A stretch of DNA of 64,000 bases from Haladaptatus sp. ZSTT2 (GCF_037081775.1 NZ_JBAMHQ010000001.1:1178001-1242000), one strand, 5' to 3'. Positions 1-10,529 are shown, counted from the stretch's first letter. Translations and numbers: made by a program. The notes: a model not told the origin generated them from the sequence alone.

Positions 1-589
1 TCTCGAACCCTTCGGTGTCGAGGAAATTGTGCGCGACGGTGATGGTGTGGTCTGCATGGAGAATCTCCGGGCCGATGCGAACGCGCAATTCTGCCGCCTC
101 GGAGAGCAAGGCAGCTTCCTCGTCGGTAAAATCGTGGTGGTCGGAGAGGACGAACACCGGGTTGTTGGGCACGTCCACGGAAGCAATCGGGTCGCCGTCT
201 TCGTGGAGTTCGATGACCGTGCCGTCGCGGGCAGCGGTTTCGAGAATCGGCTCGAAGCCACGCCTCGAGAGATACACGCCGGGCGAGGCTTCGGCTTCCA
301 TGTGTCCGATGGCGTTTTGCTTTTCTTCTAACGCATTTCGCACGAGGGCGGCCGTTGAGCGTTCGTCCGGGTTGAGGCGACGGAGTTCGCTCCCCTCGAA
401 GCGAATCGTCAGTTCGTCCTGCAAGACGAGGTAGACGCGAACGTCTTTGCGGATGTCGTGGGAGAGGAAGAACGCAGAGTTGACACACCGACAAAGCACG
501 TCCAAGCGGCCCGCACCGCCCGCGAGGTCGTCGAGGGAGAAGTCGGGCGTCGTCGGCGCGTCGTGGCCGAGGATGATGAACTGGCGCAT
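1..589 (-). CDS. trmY: tRNA (pseudouridine(54)-N(1))-methyltransferase TrmY, 3' end cut by window edge
   Basis: The reverse strand reads [20 protein letters not shown] from the ATG at 589 and runs open to the left edge, about 196 codons. The N-terminus, the internal [19 protein letters not shown] and [19 protein letters not shown] stretches are those of the haloarchaeal TrmY family. This SPOUT-class SAM methyltransferase makes N1-methylpseudouridine at tRNA position 54. The family is about 195-200 residues, so only a few C-terminal residues are missing. It is divergent from the STT3-like gene across 85 bp. It is a housekeeping gene and marks the edge of the glycan locus. Confidence 0.93.
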   Translation of the reverse strand, partial: MRQFIILGHDAPTTPDFSLDDLAGGAGRLDVLCRCVNSAFFLSHDIRKDVRVYLVLQDELTIRFEGSELRRLNPDERSTAALVRNALEEKQNAIGHMEAEASPGVYLSRRGFEPILETAARDGTVIELHEDGDPIASVDVPNNPVFVLSDHHDFTDEEAALLSEAAELRVRIGPEILHADHTITVAHNFLDTEGFE

Positions 590-643
590 TGGGAACACAA
601 ACGGCCCGAACCCGTCATACATCCGTCGAACGCACCCGGCACA

Positions 644-649
644 TTTATT
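644..649 (+). promoter_or_regulatory. TATA box for the STT3-like gene
   Basis: TTTATT lies about 28 nt upstream of the chosen ATG at 675. That is the archaeal TATA-to-start distance, so the transcript is probably leaderless. This supports 675 rather than any upstream start. Confidence 0.5.
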
Positions 650-674
650 CGAGTTTGTCAGTATCTCCGTGATA

Positions 675-2987
675 ATGACCGACGTGCGCGAGGAGACCGC
701 AGCGCTGCTCGAAAAACGGCCCGAGATGGCCGATTCGTTGGAGCAACTGCTCGCAGTCGATGCGCAGCAGGCGACGTGGACGTTTGGCGACATCCCGCTC
801 GACTCCGGTGCGTTCGGCGAGGTCGTCTCCCGCAATATCGTCGAAAAACACGACGGCGGCTACCGCGTGGCAGATCGGAAGGCCGTGAAAGCTGCCCTCA
901 ACGGCGAGACCACGACCGAGCGAACCACGCCGGCTGTTTCGTTTTCGCTCCTCGCCTTCGACAGCCGCGCCGCCGCGCTCCTCGCCGGTGCGCTCGTCTT
1001 TCTCGGCGCCGTCCGCTCGATATTTGTTACCAGCGTGTTCCGCGACGGCCACGTCGTCCTCGGCGCGAACGACCCCTACTACTACCGCTATTGGGTCGAA
1101 CAGGTCGTCACGAACACGAACAGCGTATTCGACTTTTCCGGACTCTCTGCGCTCCCCGACGTGGTTGCCAAGGGCGAACCCCTCCTCGTCGCAACCCTCT
1201 GGTGGGTTTCTTCGTTGTTCGGCGGCATGGACGCGACCGGCCCCGTCCTCGCGCTGTATCCCGTCGTCGCCGCCGTCATCACGGGCGCGCTCGTCTACCT
1301 GCTCGCCACGGAACTCACCGACGACCGGCGCGTTGGCCTCGCAAGCGTGCTTCTGCTCGCGCTCATCCCCGGCCACGCCCTGCGCACCAGTCTCGGGTTT
1401 GCAGACCACCACGCCTTCGATTACCCGTGGCTTGCGCTCACGATGCTCGCCGTCGTCATCCTCGCCCGCCATGGCGCGTTGGGCGACCTCAGAACCCGCC
1501 CGAAGACGTGGCTCGCAACCCTCGCCCTCGGCGTCGGCGTCGCCGGGCAAACCCTCGCGTGGGAGGCCGGACCGCTGCTCATCGTCCCGATTGGCTTCTA
1601 CGTCGCCTTCCGCGCACTCTCAGACGTGCGCGCAGGTCAGTCGCCGCTCACATCGAATCTCGCACTCCTTCCAGGACTCGCCCTTGGGGCACTCCTCACC
1701 GCCTTTTTCCACGTGAGTTTCGGCTGGCACACGACACAGGTCGCCTCTGCTCCAGCACTCCTCCTCATCGCCGTTTTCGGCGTACTCGCGATTGGCGAGG
1801 TGAGCTATCGAGCACAGCTCTCGACTGCGGTGCTCGGCACGCTCGAAGCAGTCGGGGCGATTGTCGGCGTTCTCGCCTTCCGGGCGCTGCTTCCAGAGTA
1901 CTGGGCGCGCTTGGTTGACCAAATAAACCGGCTCATCTCCCCACAGGACATCGTCGAGACGGAATCGCTGTTCAACGGCGACTCGATGGGCTTTCTGCTC
2001 CTGTTCGGCTTCATCCTCGCACTCGCGCTCCCCTACATTGGCTGGGCGACGCTCACGAGCTATCGCAAGCACCAGCCCCAATGGATTGTCGGCGCGGTGT
2101 ACGCGTGGTACTTCTTCGTGCTCGCGGGCTTCCAGATTCGGTTCGTCGGCGAGATGGCGGCGATGACCGCGGTGTTCGCCGCGCTCGGTTTCGTCCACGT
2201 CGCAGAGCGCGTCGAACTCGCCCGCAGGCCAGTTCCGTTTCGAGAATCCGTCTCACAGACGCGCGAATCAATCGAGATTCCGGATGGGCGAGCGATTGCC
2301 TCGCTCTGTGTACTCTTTCTCATCATCGCAAGCCTGAGCCTCGTCCAAGTGCCGGTCAAAATGAATCAGGTGACGACCGACGGCGAACTGTTCGAGACCG
2401 CACAGGCCATCGACACCTATGCAGAAGAACAGGAAATGGCGTACCCCGAGACCTTCGTGCTCAGTCGATGGGGGAAAAACCGGATGTTCAACTACTTCGT
2501 GAGCGGCGAGTCACAGTCCTACGGCTACGCCCAATCGACTTACACGCCGTTCATGCGCGCGAGCAACAGCAGCGACTGGTACGGACGGCTCTCGAATCGC
2601 GTCGGCTTCGTCGTGACCGAAGAGTTAGACTATCCACCGGGCACGATGCAAAACCGGCTCCACGACCACTTCGGTAGTGAGAGCCAAGCGGCCCCCGGTG
2701 TCGCCCACTACCAAGCGATTTACAGCACCGAAAGCGGCGAGACAAAGGCGTTCAGACTCGTCCCCGGCGCGACGATTACCGGGCAAGCCGCGCCGAATGC
2801 CACCATCTCACTTTCGACGCCGGTGACCATCGACGGCGCGTCGTTCGACTACGAACGAACCGTCACAGCGAACGCGAACGGAACCTACCGCGTCACCGTC
2901 CCGTATGCGGGCGAGTATTCGATAAATGGTGAGACGGTCAGCGTGAACGAGACGGCCGTCGAAAACGGCGAAACGGTTGCTGCGTAA
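675..2987 (+). CDS. STT3/AglB-like GT-C membrane glycosyltransferase with atypical catalytic motif
   Basis: A 770-residue protein. Residues 1-80 form a soluble acidic N-terminal region. From about residue 98 there are multiple hydrophobic segments, then a C-terminal extracytoplasmic region after about residue 560. The first-loop sequence [11 protein letters not shown] (130-140) matches the acidic DP(W/Y)Y motif of Stt3/AglB oligosaccharyltransferases. Where canonical enzymes carry WWDYG, this protein has [12 protein letters not shown] around W599. It is also shorter than the main haloarchaeal AglB, which is close to 1000 residues or more. It probably transfers a lipid-linked glycan outside the membrane, but acceptor and activity are inference. 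It ends with the C-terminal beta-rich tail and its stop codon abuts that of convergent aglM with no gap. Confidence 0.75.
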   Translation: MTDVREETAALLEKRPEMADSLEQLLAVDAQQATWTFGDIPLDSGAFGEVVSRNIVEKHDGGYRVADRKAVKAALNGETTTERTTPAVSFSLLAFDSRAAALLAGALVFLGAVRSIFVTSVFRDGHVVLGANDPYYYRYWVEQVVTNTNSVFDFSGLSALPDVVAKGEPLLVATLWWVSSLFGGMDATGPVLALYPVVAAVITGALVYLLATELTDDRRVGLASVLLLALIPGHALRTSLGFADHHAFDYPWLALTMLAVVILARHGALGDLRTRPKTWLATLALGVGVAGQTLAWEAGPLLIVPIGFYVAFRALSDVRAGQSPLTSNLALLPGLALGALLTAFFHVSFGWHTTQVASAPALLLIAVFGVLAIGEVSYRAQLSTAVLGTLEAVGAIVGVLAFRALLPEYWARLVDQINRLISPQDIVETESLFNGDSMGFLLLFGFILALALPYIGWATLTSYRKHQPQWIVGAVYAWYFFVLAGFQIRFVGEMAAMTAVFAALGFVHVAERVELARRPVPFRESVSQTRESIEIPDGRAIASLCVLFLIIASLSLVQVPVKMNQVTTDGELFETAQAIDTYAEEQEMAYPETFVLSRWGKNRMFNYFVSGESQSYGYAQSTYTPFMRASNSSDWYGRLSNRVGFVVTEELDYPPGTMQNRLHDHFGSESQAAPGVAHYQAIYSTESGETKAFRLVPGATITGQAAPNATISLSTPVTIDGASFDYERTVTANANGTYRVTVPYAGEYSINGETVSVNETAVENGETVAA

Positions 2988-4280
2988 CTACCACGTCAAC
3001 CCTTCGTAGGTGATGCCCTCGCGCGTGGAAACGATGCGCCGCCCATCGATTACGACTGGCGTTTCCATCGCGTCGAACTCCAAGTCGAGCGCAGCAAACT
3101 CGTCCCAGTCGGTGACGACGAGCGCGCCGTGTGCGCCGGCAAGCGCGGCCGCCGCAGAGGAGGCGTACTCAATGTCGGGGAAGCGAGCGCGCATGTTGTC
3201 GGTGGCGACGGGGTCGTAGGCGACGACCGTCGCACCGCGGTCGAGCAGGCCTTCGATGGTCGGAATCGCCCGCGACTCGCGGATGTCGTCGGTTCCGGGC
3301 TTGAACGCGAGTCCAAGAACGGCCACGCGCTTCCCGCTGACATCGACGTGGTCGTCGAGCAGCGAGAGCATGCGGCCGGGTTGGCGGTCGTTTACGTCCA
3401 CTGCGGCCTGCAACAGTTGCGGTTCGTAGCCCGTGTCGCGGGCGGCTGCGATGAGTGCGGCCACGTCCTTCGGGAAACACGACCCACCCCAGCCGACGCC
3501 ACTTCTGAGGAAGTGGGGGCCGATGCGCTCGTCTAACCCAATCGCGTCTGCAACCTCGTAGGCGTCCACGTCGTAGGCCTTACAGATGTTTCCGAGTTCG
3601 TTGATGAGGCTGATTTTCGCCGCGAGGAAGGCGTTGTTCGCGTACTTAATCATCTCGGCCTCGCGCAGGCCCGTCTTGACCACCGGCGCGTCGGTTCGGT
3701 CGATGAGTGGCTGGTAAAGCGCTTCGAGGAGGTCGTAATCGCGGGCTGCCTCCGCGCCGAAGACGAGCTTGTCCGGGTTCAAGAAATCAGTGACAGCAGA
3801 GCCTTCCCGAAGGAACTCCGGATTCATCGCAACGCCGAAGTCCTCGCCCGCGACTTTCCCCGAAGCTTCTTCGAGCAGCGGACGGATGACATCGCCCGTC
3901 GTCCCGGGTGTCACGGTACTTTTCACGACGACGAGGTGGTAGTCGTCCTTGTCGGCGAGCGCGTCACCGAGCGAGCGCGTCCCGGCTTTCATAATCGAGA
4001 GGTCGATAGAGCCGTCGGGGTTCGACGGCGTGGTGAGCGCGAGAAACGTCACGTCCGTCTCGCGGACGGCGCTGTAGTCGGTCGTTGCTCTGAGCGACGT
4101 TCCCGCGTGGGTTTTCACGAGGTCGGCCAGTCCGGGTTCGTGAATGGGCGCGACACCGTCGTTGAGTTTCGAGACGACGGTCTCATCGATGTCGATGGCC
4201 GTCACGTCGTGGCCGAGGTCTGCAAAGCACGCGGCGATGGTGGTGCCAACGTACCCGCTCCCCACGATGCTGAGATTCAT
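2988..4280 (-). CDS. aglM: UDP-glucose 6-dehydrogenase (AglM-type)
   Basis: 430 residues, normal length for the UDP-glucose/GDP-mannose dehydrogenase family. The Rossmann motif GSGYVG is at residues 7-12. The middle dimerisation helix carries [18 protein letters not shown]. The catalytic cysteine is C268 in [12 protein letters not shown]. The C-terminal UDP-binding domain has [16 protein letters not shown]. It oxidises UDP-glucose to UDP-glucuronate with NAD+, which feeds hexuronic acids into the N-glycan in Haloferax. It is divergent from aglF across 89 bp, so the two precursor genes share a control region. The ATG at 4280 gives a start directly at the beta-strand of the Rossmann fold. Confidence 0.93.
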   Translation of the reverse strand: MNLSIVGSGYVGTTIAACFADLGHDVTAIDIDETVVSKLNDGVAPIHEPGLADLVKTHAGTSLRATTDYSAVRETDVTFLALTTPSNPDGSIDLSIMKAGTRSLGDALADKDDYHLVVVKSTVTPGTTGDVIRPLLEEASGKVAGEDFGVAMNPEFLREGSAVTDFLNPDKLVFGAEAARDYDLLEALYQPLIDRTDAPVVKTGLREAEMIKYANNAFLAAKISLINELGNICKAYDVDAYEVADAIGLDERIGPHFLRSGVGWGGSCFPKDVAALIAAARDTGYEPQLLQAAVDVNDRQPGRMLSLLDDHVDVSGKRVAVLGLAFKPGTDDIRESRAIPTIEGLLDRGATVVAYDPVATDNMRARFPDIEYASSAAAALAGAHGALVVTDWDEFAALDLEFDAMETPVVIDGRRIVSTREGITYEGLTW

Positions 4281-4339
4281 TACAGATACTTGTCCGTAAT
4301 CTGTCTTGAGGATTTGGAATAGTCAGTGCAGTGAGAGGG

Positions 4340-4347
4340 TTTTTACT
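4340..4347 (+). promoter_or_regulatory. TATA-like element of aglF
   Basis: TTTTTACT is centred about 26 nt before the ATG at 4370, which implies a leaderless or nearly leaderless aglF mRNA. It sits in the 89-bp aglM-aglF divergent region. Confidence 0.4.
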
Positions 4348-4369
4348 GTAAGAGAGCACACACGGTGGT

Positions 4370-5107
4370 ATGCAAGCAGTCGTGCTCGCGGCGGGTAAGG
4401 GAACCCGACTGCGACCACTCACAGACGATAAGCCGAAAGGGATGGTTGAGGTGGCGGGAAAACCAATCTTGACCCACTGTTTCGAGCAATTGAAGAACCT
4501 CGGGGCCACCGAGTTCCACGTCGTCGTCGGCTACAGGAAAGAGGCTATCATCAGCTACTACGGCGACGATTTCGAAGGCATCCCAATCACGTACTCACAC
4601 CAGCGCGAACAGAACGGCCTCGCCCACGCGCTGTTGACCGTCGAGAAACACATCGACGACGACTTCATGCTCATCCTCGGTGACAACATCTTCAGGGCGA
4701 ACCTCGGAGATGTCGTAAATCGCCAGCGCGAAGAGCGCGCAGACGCCGCCTTCCTCGTCGAAGAAGTCCCGTGGGAAGAGGCCTCTCGCTACGGTGTCTG
4801 TCGGACGAACGCCTACGGCGAGATTATCTCTGTGGTCGAAAAGCCCGCAGATCCGGAGTCGAATCTGGTCATGACCGGCTTTTATACGTTCACGCCGGCG
4901 ATTTTCCACGCCTGCCATCTCGTCCAGCCGTCGAATCGCGGCGAGTACGAGTTGAGTGAGGCAATCGACTTACTCATCCACTCGGGGCGCACCATTGACG
5001 CGATTCGGATGGAAGGCTGGCGCGCGGACATCGGCTATCCAGAGGACAGAGACGCCACCGAGGAACGGATTCTCGAAGAAGAAGGCAAGAAAGCGAAAAC
5101 AGAGTAA
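4370..5107 (+). CDS. aglF: Glucose-1-phosphate uridylyl/thymidylyltransferase AglF
   Basis: 245 residues of the nucleotidyltransferase (NTP_transferase) family. The signature LAAGKGTRLRPLT starts at residue 6. LGDNIF carries the metal-binding aspartate, and EKP and the RADIGYPEDRDATEE tail match Haloferax AglF almost throughout. In Haloferax volcanii AglF is a glucose-1-phosphate uridylyltransferase, which makes the UDP-glucose that AglM then oxidises. The pairing with divergent aglM fits that two-step pathway. Length equals the family norm. Confidence 0.93.
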   Translation: MQAVVLAAGKGTRLRPLTDDKPKGMVEVAGKPILTHCFEQLKNLGATEFHVVVGYRKEAIISYYGDDFEGIPITYSHQREQNGLAHALLTVEKHIDDDFMLILGDNIFRANLGDVVNRQREERADAAFLVEEVPWEEASRYGVCRTNAYGEIISVVEKPADPESNLVMTGFYTFTPAIFHACHLVQPSNRGEYELSEAIDLLIHSGRTIDAIRMEGWRADIGYPEDRDATEERILEEEGKKAKTE

Positions 5108-5116
5108 GCGAGTCGA

Positions 5117-5995
5117 TTAGTTTTCTGGCAGGTCAACGATGATGTAGTGGTTCCCAGAGCTGAAGTAGCGGACTTTCGAGTGGACAATCTCCAGCTCCGG
5201 ATTCTCAGGGGCAGTGTACGTGCCGTCTGGCATCTGGTAAACCGCGAGGGTAAACCAGCTGTGAGGGTCGTGAACTCCTTCGAAGAGTGGGCCACAGTCC
5301 TCTTGGACGTAGAAGTTCATGCGAATCGCGGTGTCGTTCACTTCGACGCTTGTGAAGTCAACGCACTCTTGGATGTAGTCGTCTTGCCATCCGGTGTTCT
5401 GCACGCCTTCGGTATCACCGGTGACCGTGTTGCCGTAGAGCATGTAGATGACTTGGTCGTTGTCGATGTACGACCAGTCACGGGTTTCGTTGAAGTACTG
5501 GTACCCCCGACCCGTCACGAGATAGGCGTGGTAGTGACCCGTCTTCGTGTCCGTGGAGTACGTCGGTTCTTCCGGCGTCGGCGTTGGGGTCGGCGTGGGT
5601 TCTGCCGTCGTCGTTGGAGTCTGCGTCGTGGTTACCGGCGTTTCAGTCGTGGTCACTGGCGTCGCAGTGGTCGTCTCTGAATCGTCATCGGACGAGCGAC
5701 GCGAGCGTTTTCGCTCGGTCGTCGTCACCGGCTCTTCGGTCGTAGTCGGTGTATCGGGCGATGCCGTGTGCTCGGTCGTCGTGGCCGTCGTCGTGGTCAC
5801 GGGCGGAGTCGTCGTAGGTGCGCTCGTCGTCGGGTCAGGGGTGACAGGATCCTGTGTCACAACGTCATCGAACACGAGGTCCTGGTCGGACGTATCCGGG
5901 CCACCAAAGCCCGACAGTCCGACGGTGAAACTCACGATGATGAGGAGCACGAACGCTCCTACAACAATGCTCATTGTTCGAAATGGAGTCGGCAT
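5117..5995 (-). CDS. Thr-rich membrane-anchored surface protein, unknown function
   Basis: I do not recognise a named family. From the ATG at 5995 the protein has 292 residues. A single hydrophobic segment (about residues 8-30, SIVVGAFVLLIIVSFTVG) anchors it. A long Thr/Pro-rich linker follows, typical of O-glycosylated haloarchaeal surface proteins and interrupted by a basic RKRSRR patch. A compact C-terminal domain of about 130 residues follows, rich in Tyr and Trp (GHYHAYLVTGRGYQYFNE, YIDNDQVIYMLYGN). An upstream in-frame start at 6040 would add 15 residues ahead of the anchor and is less likely. It lies tail-to-tail with aglF, 9 bp apart. Exposed outside the cell; role unknown. Confidence 0.7.
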   Translation of the reverse strand: MPTPFRTMSIVVGAFVLLIIVSFTVGLSGFGGPDTSDQDLVFDDVVTQDPVTPDPTTSAPTTTPPVTTTTATTTEHTASPDTPTTTEEPVTTTERKRSRRSSDDDSETTTATPVTTTETPVTTTQTPTTTAEPTPTPTPTPEEPTYSTDTKTGHYHAYLVTGRGYQYFNETRDWSYIDNDQVIYMLYGNTVTGDTEGVQNTGWQDDYIQECVDFTSVEVNDTAIRMNFYVQEDCGPLFEGVHDPHSWFTLAVYQMPDGTYTAPENPELEIVHSKVRYFSSGNHYIIVDLPEN

Positions 5996-6167
5996 ACCTG
6001 ACTTTCGGGAGTAGAAGATATTGTTACAGACTGGATACACACCCTGACATGACTGTTAGTTGGATGTTACAGTCGTTCCGGAAAGACAGTTTTTCAGAGG
6101 TGTTTTCGAGTGACTGCGGCGGGCCAGTTGGTGCCTACCAGCGTGAAACCGCCTCCCGTCTGACTCC

Positions 6168-8423
6168 TCAGCGGGTGTCTTGTGCATCAACAACCGCGAC
6201 GGATGCCAGATTGACCACGTCTTTGACCTCGTCGCCGCGCTGGAGGACGTGGACGGGCTTGTCCATCCCAACGAGCATCGGCCCAATCGCCTCTGCGCCG
6301 CCGAGGCGCTGGAGGAGTTTGTACGCGATGTTCCCCGCCTCAAGGTTCGGGAACACGAGGATGTTGGCGGGTTTGTCTAAGGCCGCAAACTCGTACGTGC
6401 CGTGGAGCATCTCCTCGACGACGGCGGTGTCCGCCTGCATCTCCCCGTCGACGGGGAAGTCAACGGTCGAGTCTGCCCGCAGGAGTTGGGCCGCACGCCG
6501 GGGTTTTCGGGTGCCGTCGTTGTCCACCGACCCGAAATCGGAGTACGAAAGCAGTGCCGCGCGTGGTTCGACGTTGAACTTTCGGGCGAGGGTCGCGGTG
6601 TGTTTCGTAATCTCTGCGAGCACCTCCTCGGTCGGGTCGAGATTCACCGTCGTATCGACGCAGAAGATGACGCGGTCTTTGAAGGTGAGCATGTACACCC
6701 CAGCGGCGTACTCGGCGTTCTCCGCGGTTCCGACAACCTGTAGAGGCGGGCGCAGGGCCGAGGGATAGTGGTGGGTGAGGCCAGTGAGCATCGCGTCTGC
6801 ATCGCCCATTTCGACCATCACGCTGCTCAGATAATCGCCGTCTGTGATGCGTTCTGCTGCCTCACGACGGGTGACGCCTTTGCGCCGCCTGAGTTCGTAC
6901 AGCCGGTCTGCGTAGGCGTCGAGCGAGTCGCCGTCGGGGTCGACGATTTCGACTTCGTAGTCGAGGCCGAGTTCGGCCATGCGCGCCCAGATTTGTCGCC
7001 GGTTCCCAATCAAGATGGGCTCTGCGATGCCCTGTTCGTTGAGCTGGGCGGCAGCGCGAATCACCTTGTCGTCGTCGCCTTCCGCGAACACGACCCGTTT
7101 CGGGTCGTTCTGGGCTTTGTTAAGGACGACGCGCATCATCTCACGGGATTTGCCGAGGCGCGCTTCGAGCCGTTCGCGGTAGGCATCGAGGTCGATGTGG
7201 TGGCGGGCGACGCCGCTTTCCATCGCCGCCTCAGCGACGGCCGACGACACGTCGAACAGCACGCGCGAGTCGAGTGGTTTCGGGATGATGTAGTCAGGGC
7301 CGAACTGGAGCGGGTCGTCGCCGTAGGCCTTGACGACCGCGTCTGGGACGTCCTCTTTGGCGAGGGCGGCGAGGGCTTCTGCAGCGGCGACTTTCATCGC
7401 TTCGTTGATTTCGGTGGCGCGTACGTCGAGTGCGCCGCGGAAGATAAAGGGGAAGCCGAGGACGTTGTTCACCTGATTCGGGTAGTCAGAGCGCCCCGTC
7501 GCCATAATCACGTGGTCGTCGCGGGCGGCTTTCGCCTCGTCGTAGGTGATTTCGGGGTCGGGGTTCGCCATGGCGAAGATGACCGGGTCTGCAGCCATCG
7601 ACTGAACCATCTCTTGGCTCACGATACCGCCGACAGAGAGGCCGACGAACACGTCTGCACCGTCAATGGCGTTTTCAAGGCCGCCTTCAGGCAGGTCTTT
7701 TGCGAACGGTTCGTTGTGCGGGTTCAACTCGCCCGCCTCGGCGCGCTGCTCGGTGAGGATGCCGCCGATATCGACCATCGTGATGTTCTCGCGCTTCGCC
7801 CCGAGCGAGACGTAGAACTTTGCCGTCGCGGTGGCCGCCGCACCCGCGCCCGAGAAGACGATGTTCACGTCTGCGATGTCCTTTGCTGCGATTTCGAGGG
7901 CATTGAGCAGGGCGGCCCCGGAGATGATGGCGGTGCCGTGTTGGTCGTCGTGGAACACGGGAATCGACATGCGCTCGCGGAGTTTCTCCTCGATTTCGAA
8001 GCACTCGGGAGCCTTGATGTCCTCTAAATTAATTCCGCCAAAGGTAGGTTCCATCATGGCGACCGACTCTATCATCTTCGCCGGGTCGTCGGTATCGAGT
8101 TCCACGTCGAAGACGTCGATGTCGGCAAAGCGTTTGAACAGCACCCCTTTTCCTTCCATCACGGGTTTCGAGGCTTGTGCGCCGATGTCGCCGAGACCGA
8201 GGACAGCAGACCCATTTGAGACAACGCCAACGAGGTTGCCTTTCGCGGTGTAGGCGTAGGCGTCGTTTTCGTCGTCGGCGATTGCGAGACACGGTGCGGC
8301 CACACCCGGAGAATATGCTAGGCTCAGGTCGCGCTGGGTGTTCGTTGGTTTCGTCGTCGAAATTTCGAGTTTGCCGGGTGGGTCGGTCCGATGATATTCA
8401 AGTGCGTCCTCGTCGAGTCCCAT
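6168..8423 (-). CDS. maeB: NADP-dependent malic enzyme with C-terminal phosphotransacetylase-like domain
   Basis: 751 residues, the length of MaeB-type chimeric malic enzymes. Residues 1-160 are the malic N-terminal domain ([15 protein letters not shown] near residue 34, [13 protein letters not shown]). About 165-400 is the NAD(P)-binding domain ([14 protein letters not shown]). From about 425 to the end is a phosphate acetyl/butyryltransferase-like domain ([16 protein letters not shown]), generally regulatory in this family. It decarboxylates malate to pyruvate in central metabolism. It stands alone on this strand and is not part of the glycan pathway. Confidence 0.93.
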   Translation of the reverse strand: MGLDEDALEYHRTDPPGKLEISTTKPTNTQRDLSLAYSPGVAAPCLAIADDENDAYAYTAKGNLVGVVSNGSAVLGLGDIGAQASKPVMEGKGVLFKRFADIDVFDVELDTDDPAKMIESVAMMEPTFGGINLEDIKAPECFEIEEKLRERMSIPVFHDDQHGTAIISGAALLNALEIAAKDIADVNIVFSGAGAAATATAKFYVSLGAKRENITMVDIGGILTEQRAEAGELNPHNEPFAKDLPEGGLENAIDGADVFVGLSVGGIVSQEMVQSMAADPVIFAMANPDPEITYDEAKAARDDHVIMATGRSDYPNQVNNVLGFPFIFRGALDVRATEINEAMKVAAAEALAALAKEDVPDAVVKAYGDDPLQFGPDYIIPKPLDSRVLFDVSSAVAEAAMESGVARHHIDLDAYRERLEARLGKSREMMRVVLNKAQNDPKRVVFAEGDDDKVIRAAAQLNEQGIAEPILIGNRRQIWARMAELGLDYEVEIVDPDGDSLDAYADRLYELRRRKGVTRREAAERITDGDYLSSVMVEMGDADAMLTGLTHHYPSALRPPLQVVGTAENAEYAAGVYMLTFKDRVIFCVDTTVNLDPTEEVLAEITKHTATLARKFNVEPRAALLSYSDFGSVDNDGTRKPRRAAQLLRADSTVDFPVDGEMQADTAVVEEMLHGTYEFAALDKPANILVFPNLEAGNIAYKLLQRLGGAEAIGPMLVGMDKPVHVLQRGDEVKDVVNLASVAVVDAQDTR

Positions 8424-8447
8424 ACTTCATGTGGGACGGGCAAGCAC

Positions 8448-9194
8448 CTATAAGATGTTTGTCAGCGAGACGTTTCGTGCAGGGGTGACATCCCACAGCG
8501 TAAGAGAGAACAGAATGCCACCGTCATCGCCATCCTCTCGGTTCTCATGGGCTTGCTCTTGGGCGTCGTGTTCGTCTTGGATCTGACTGTGTTCTGTCTC
8601 GCGGTCTTCGTGGTGCTGGATGTCTGCTTGGTGGGCGTCGTAATCCCCGAACTCTTCGAGATGCTGTTTGAACTCAAGGCGGTGGTCTCTGAACTTCTCG
8701 CGGTGGTCGAGATACGCCTTTTTGTGTTCCTCGTAGGCTTTCTCGTGTTTCTTCCACTCGCCCTCTGAGGCGTTCGTTTGCACCAGATACTCGTGTTCCT
8801 GTTTCAGTTGCTCGTGGCGGTCTACGAGTTCGTCGTGTTCTGCGTCGAGTTCCGCACGCACTTTCTCGAACTCCTCGTGTTCCTTTCGGGCGTCTTCGTC
8901 TATCTCAGTCGTGGTCGCCGCGGTGGTCGTCGTGTCGAACGGGTCGTCCGTGGTGGTTGCGGTGGTCGTCGTGGTCGTGCTCGTCGGCGTTGCGGTAGTG
9001 GTTACCGCCGTCGTGGTCGCTGCCGTGGTCGTCTCGTTCGAGACAGGCGTGTCAACCGGTGCGGACGGGCCGAGCGAGGCGAGGACGACGGTGGCCGTCG
9101 CACCGAACAGGGCCGCACCCAACAGCATGAGCATGAGGTTTGCTTTGCCTCGCTTGCCGGTCACGAGGGGCGTTACAGTCGAGAGGCCGCGCAT
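8448..9194 (-). CDS. Membrane-anchored Thr-rich protein with charged coiled coil
   Basis: About 248 residues from the ATG at 9194. An in-frame start at 9221 would add nine. The order is a short cytoplasmic end, one hydrophobic segment (LMLMLLGAALFGATATVVLA), a Thr-rich linker of about 60 residues, then about 110 residues of Glu/Lys/His-rich heptad-like coiled coil, and a short hydrophobic tail. The domain plan resembles the protein at 5117-5995 (anchor plus Thr linker) but the distal domains differ. No enzyme motif is visible. It may be a stalked envelope protein; function unknown. Confidence 0.65.
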   Translation of the reverse strand: MRGLSTVTPLVTGKRGKANLMLMLLGAALFGATATVVLASLGPSAPVDTPVSNETTTAATTTAVTTTATPTSTTTTTTATTTDDPFDTTTTAATTTEIDEDARKEHEEFEKVRAELDAEHDELVDRHEQLKQEHEYLVQTNASEGEWKKHEKAYEEHKKAYLDHREKFRDHRLEFKQHLEEFGDYDAHQADIQHHEDRETEHSQIQDEHDAQEQAHENREDGDDGGILFSLTLWDVTPARNVSLTNIL

Positions 9195-9330
9195 AGTCGG
9201 GGCTAGTTCCCTGACCACCATTATTACGCGGCGGATAAGCGAGTCAGTAGATTGACCTGTGTGAACCGTCCCGTCTGCGTCGTGACTGGTCTATTTTCGA
9301 GTGGCGAAGCCGGTTTCGGCGCGATTCTTA

Positions 9331-10503
9331 CTAGAGGCCGAGATTGAACAGTCGGTTCGTGAGAACGCCACCCATGCCAAGCGCCATCACGCCCGCGAGA
9401 AGCGCGAACGCAACCGACCACCCAGCCACGTCAGAGAGGGTGCCAACGACGACGCTTCCGAGTGCACCAAGGAGCACGTAGACTGTCCGCATGAAGCCAA
9501 AGCCCGCGCCTTTCTCTGCGCTGGTGAGCGCGTCCATCAACCGCGCTTGGAGGGGTGCCCCCCAACTCATCGAAAGGCCAACACAGACGATGGCCCCGCC
9601 GAGGGTGAGCCACGAATCACCGACGACGAGGAGGGTATAGCCCACCACGCCAGCCCCCATACACACCGCGACGGCGAGGTCGCGGGGGATGCGGTCTGAG
9701 AGGCTTCCCATGAGCGGCTGGGAGACGCCCTGTACCACGAAGTACGCGGAGAACACGAGTCCGGCCGTCGTCCGAGAGGTTCCCTGGTACTGCTCGAAAA
9801 AGGCAGAGAGAAACGACGCCGTTGCCTGCCACGCGAATGCGCCGAGCACCGCGAGTGCCACCATGAACGCGATGTCCGGGCGGGCGAGCAACGAGAGTAA
9901 GGGTCCCGGAGAGAGTCGTTTCAGAATCGAGGCGTCGGGCTGTGACGGCGGAGTTGGGTGCACCCGCCACGCGAACACGAGAAACACCGGGAGCGCGACG
10001 ACGGCACCGAGACCGAGGGCGTACCGCCAGCCGTAGACCGAGCCGACGTAGGCGGCCACGACGGGGGCAAGGAGGCCGGCAACGGGCGCGCCGACCCCGT
10101 GAACGCCGATTGCGCGGCCGATACTGTCGAATTGCTTCGTTAGGAGCATCGTTGCGGGGCTGTAGTGGAGGCCCGCACCCGCTCCGAGCACAATGGCGAA
10201 CACGACGAATGTGAGAAACGAGGGTGCAGCGGCGAGCAAGAGGCTCGCGGCGGCCGTGAGACCAACGGCCGTGAGAATGATGCGGCGTTCGCCGTAGCGG
10301 TCTGCGACGATGCCACTCGGGAACTGCGAGAGGGCGTAGGCCATCCACATCCCCGTGAGTGCCGCGCCAACAGCGCTGTTTGTCACGTCGAAATGGGCCG
10401 TAATCGCCGGAACGACGGGGCTGATGACGAGACGCGCCACCATCGTGCCGAAAAAGGCGAGTGTACAGAGAAAGAGGACCGAGCGGCGATAGGGCCAGCG
10501 CAT
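9331..10503 (-). CDS. MFS transporter
   Basis: 390 residues with twelve predicted membrane segments. The MFS motif A between helices 2 and 3 is readable as GIVADRYGERR (about residues 62-72), with a second, weaker copy SLSDRIPRD in the C-terminal half. It is a single-polypeptide secondary carrier of the cytoplasmic membrane. The sequence does not tell the substrate. It follows the antiporter gene on the same strand after 26 bp, so the two may be co-transcribed. Confidence 0.85.
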   Translation of the reverse strand: MRWPYRRSVLFLCTLAFFGTMVARLVISPVVPAITAHFDVTNSAVGAALTGMWMAYALSQFPSGIVADRYGERRIILTAVGLTAAASLLLAAAPSFLTFVVFAIVLGAGAGLHYSPATMLLTKQFDSIGRAIGVHGVGAPVAGLLAPVVAAYVGSVYGWRYALGLGAVVALPVFLVFAWRVHPTPPSQPDASILKRLSPGPLLSLLARPDIAFMVALAVLGAFAWQATASFLSAFFEQYQGTSRTTAGLVFSAYFVVQGVSQPLMGSLSDRIPRDLAVAVCMGAGVVGYTLLVVGDSWLTLGGAIVCVGLSMSWGAPLQARLMDALTSAEKGAGFGFMRTVYVLLGALGSVVVGTLSDVAGWSVAFALLAGVMALGMGGVLTNRLFNLGL

Positions 10504-10529
10504 CTACCGGGAATCAGTGATGGCGCGGT

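Noticed and set aside
645-1550. Long open frame of 301 codons on the minus strand opposite the STT3-like gene
   Set aside because: It is an antisense shadow produced by GC-rich codons. Its translation is Arg/Glu-rich low complexity, and the plus-strand gene has clear GT-C motifs.
5560-5830. Simple-sequence repeats suggesting phase variation
   Set aside because: The repeats code for the Thr/Pro stalk in frame and are imperfect, so slippage in homopolymers is not indicated.
6768-8027. 419-codon frame on the plus strand opposite the malic enzyme
   Set aside because: Antisense shadow with Val/Arg/Asp-rich composition and no motif. The minus-strand malic enzyme is unambiguous.
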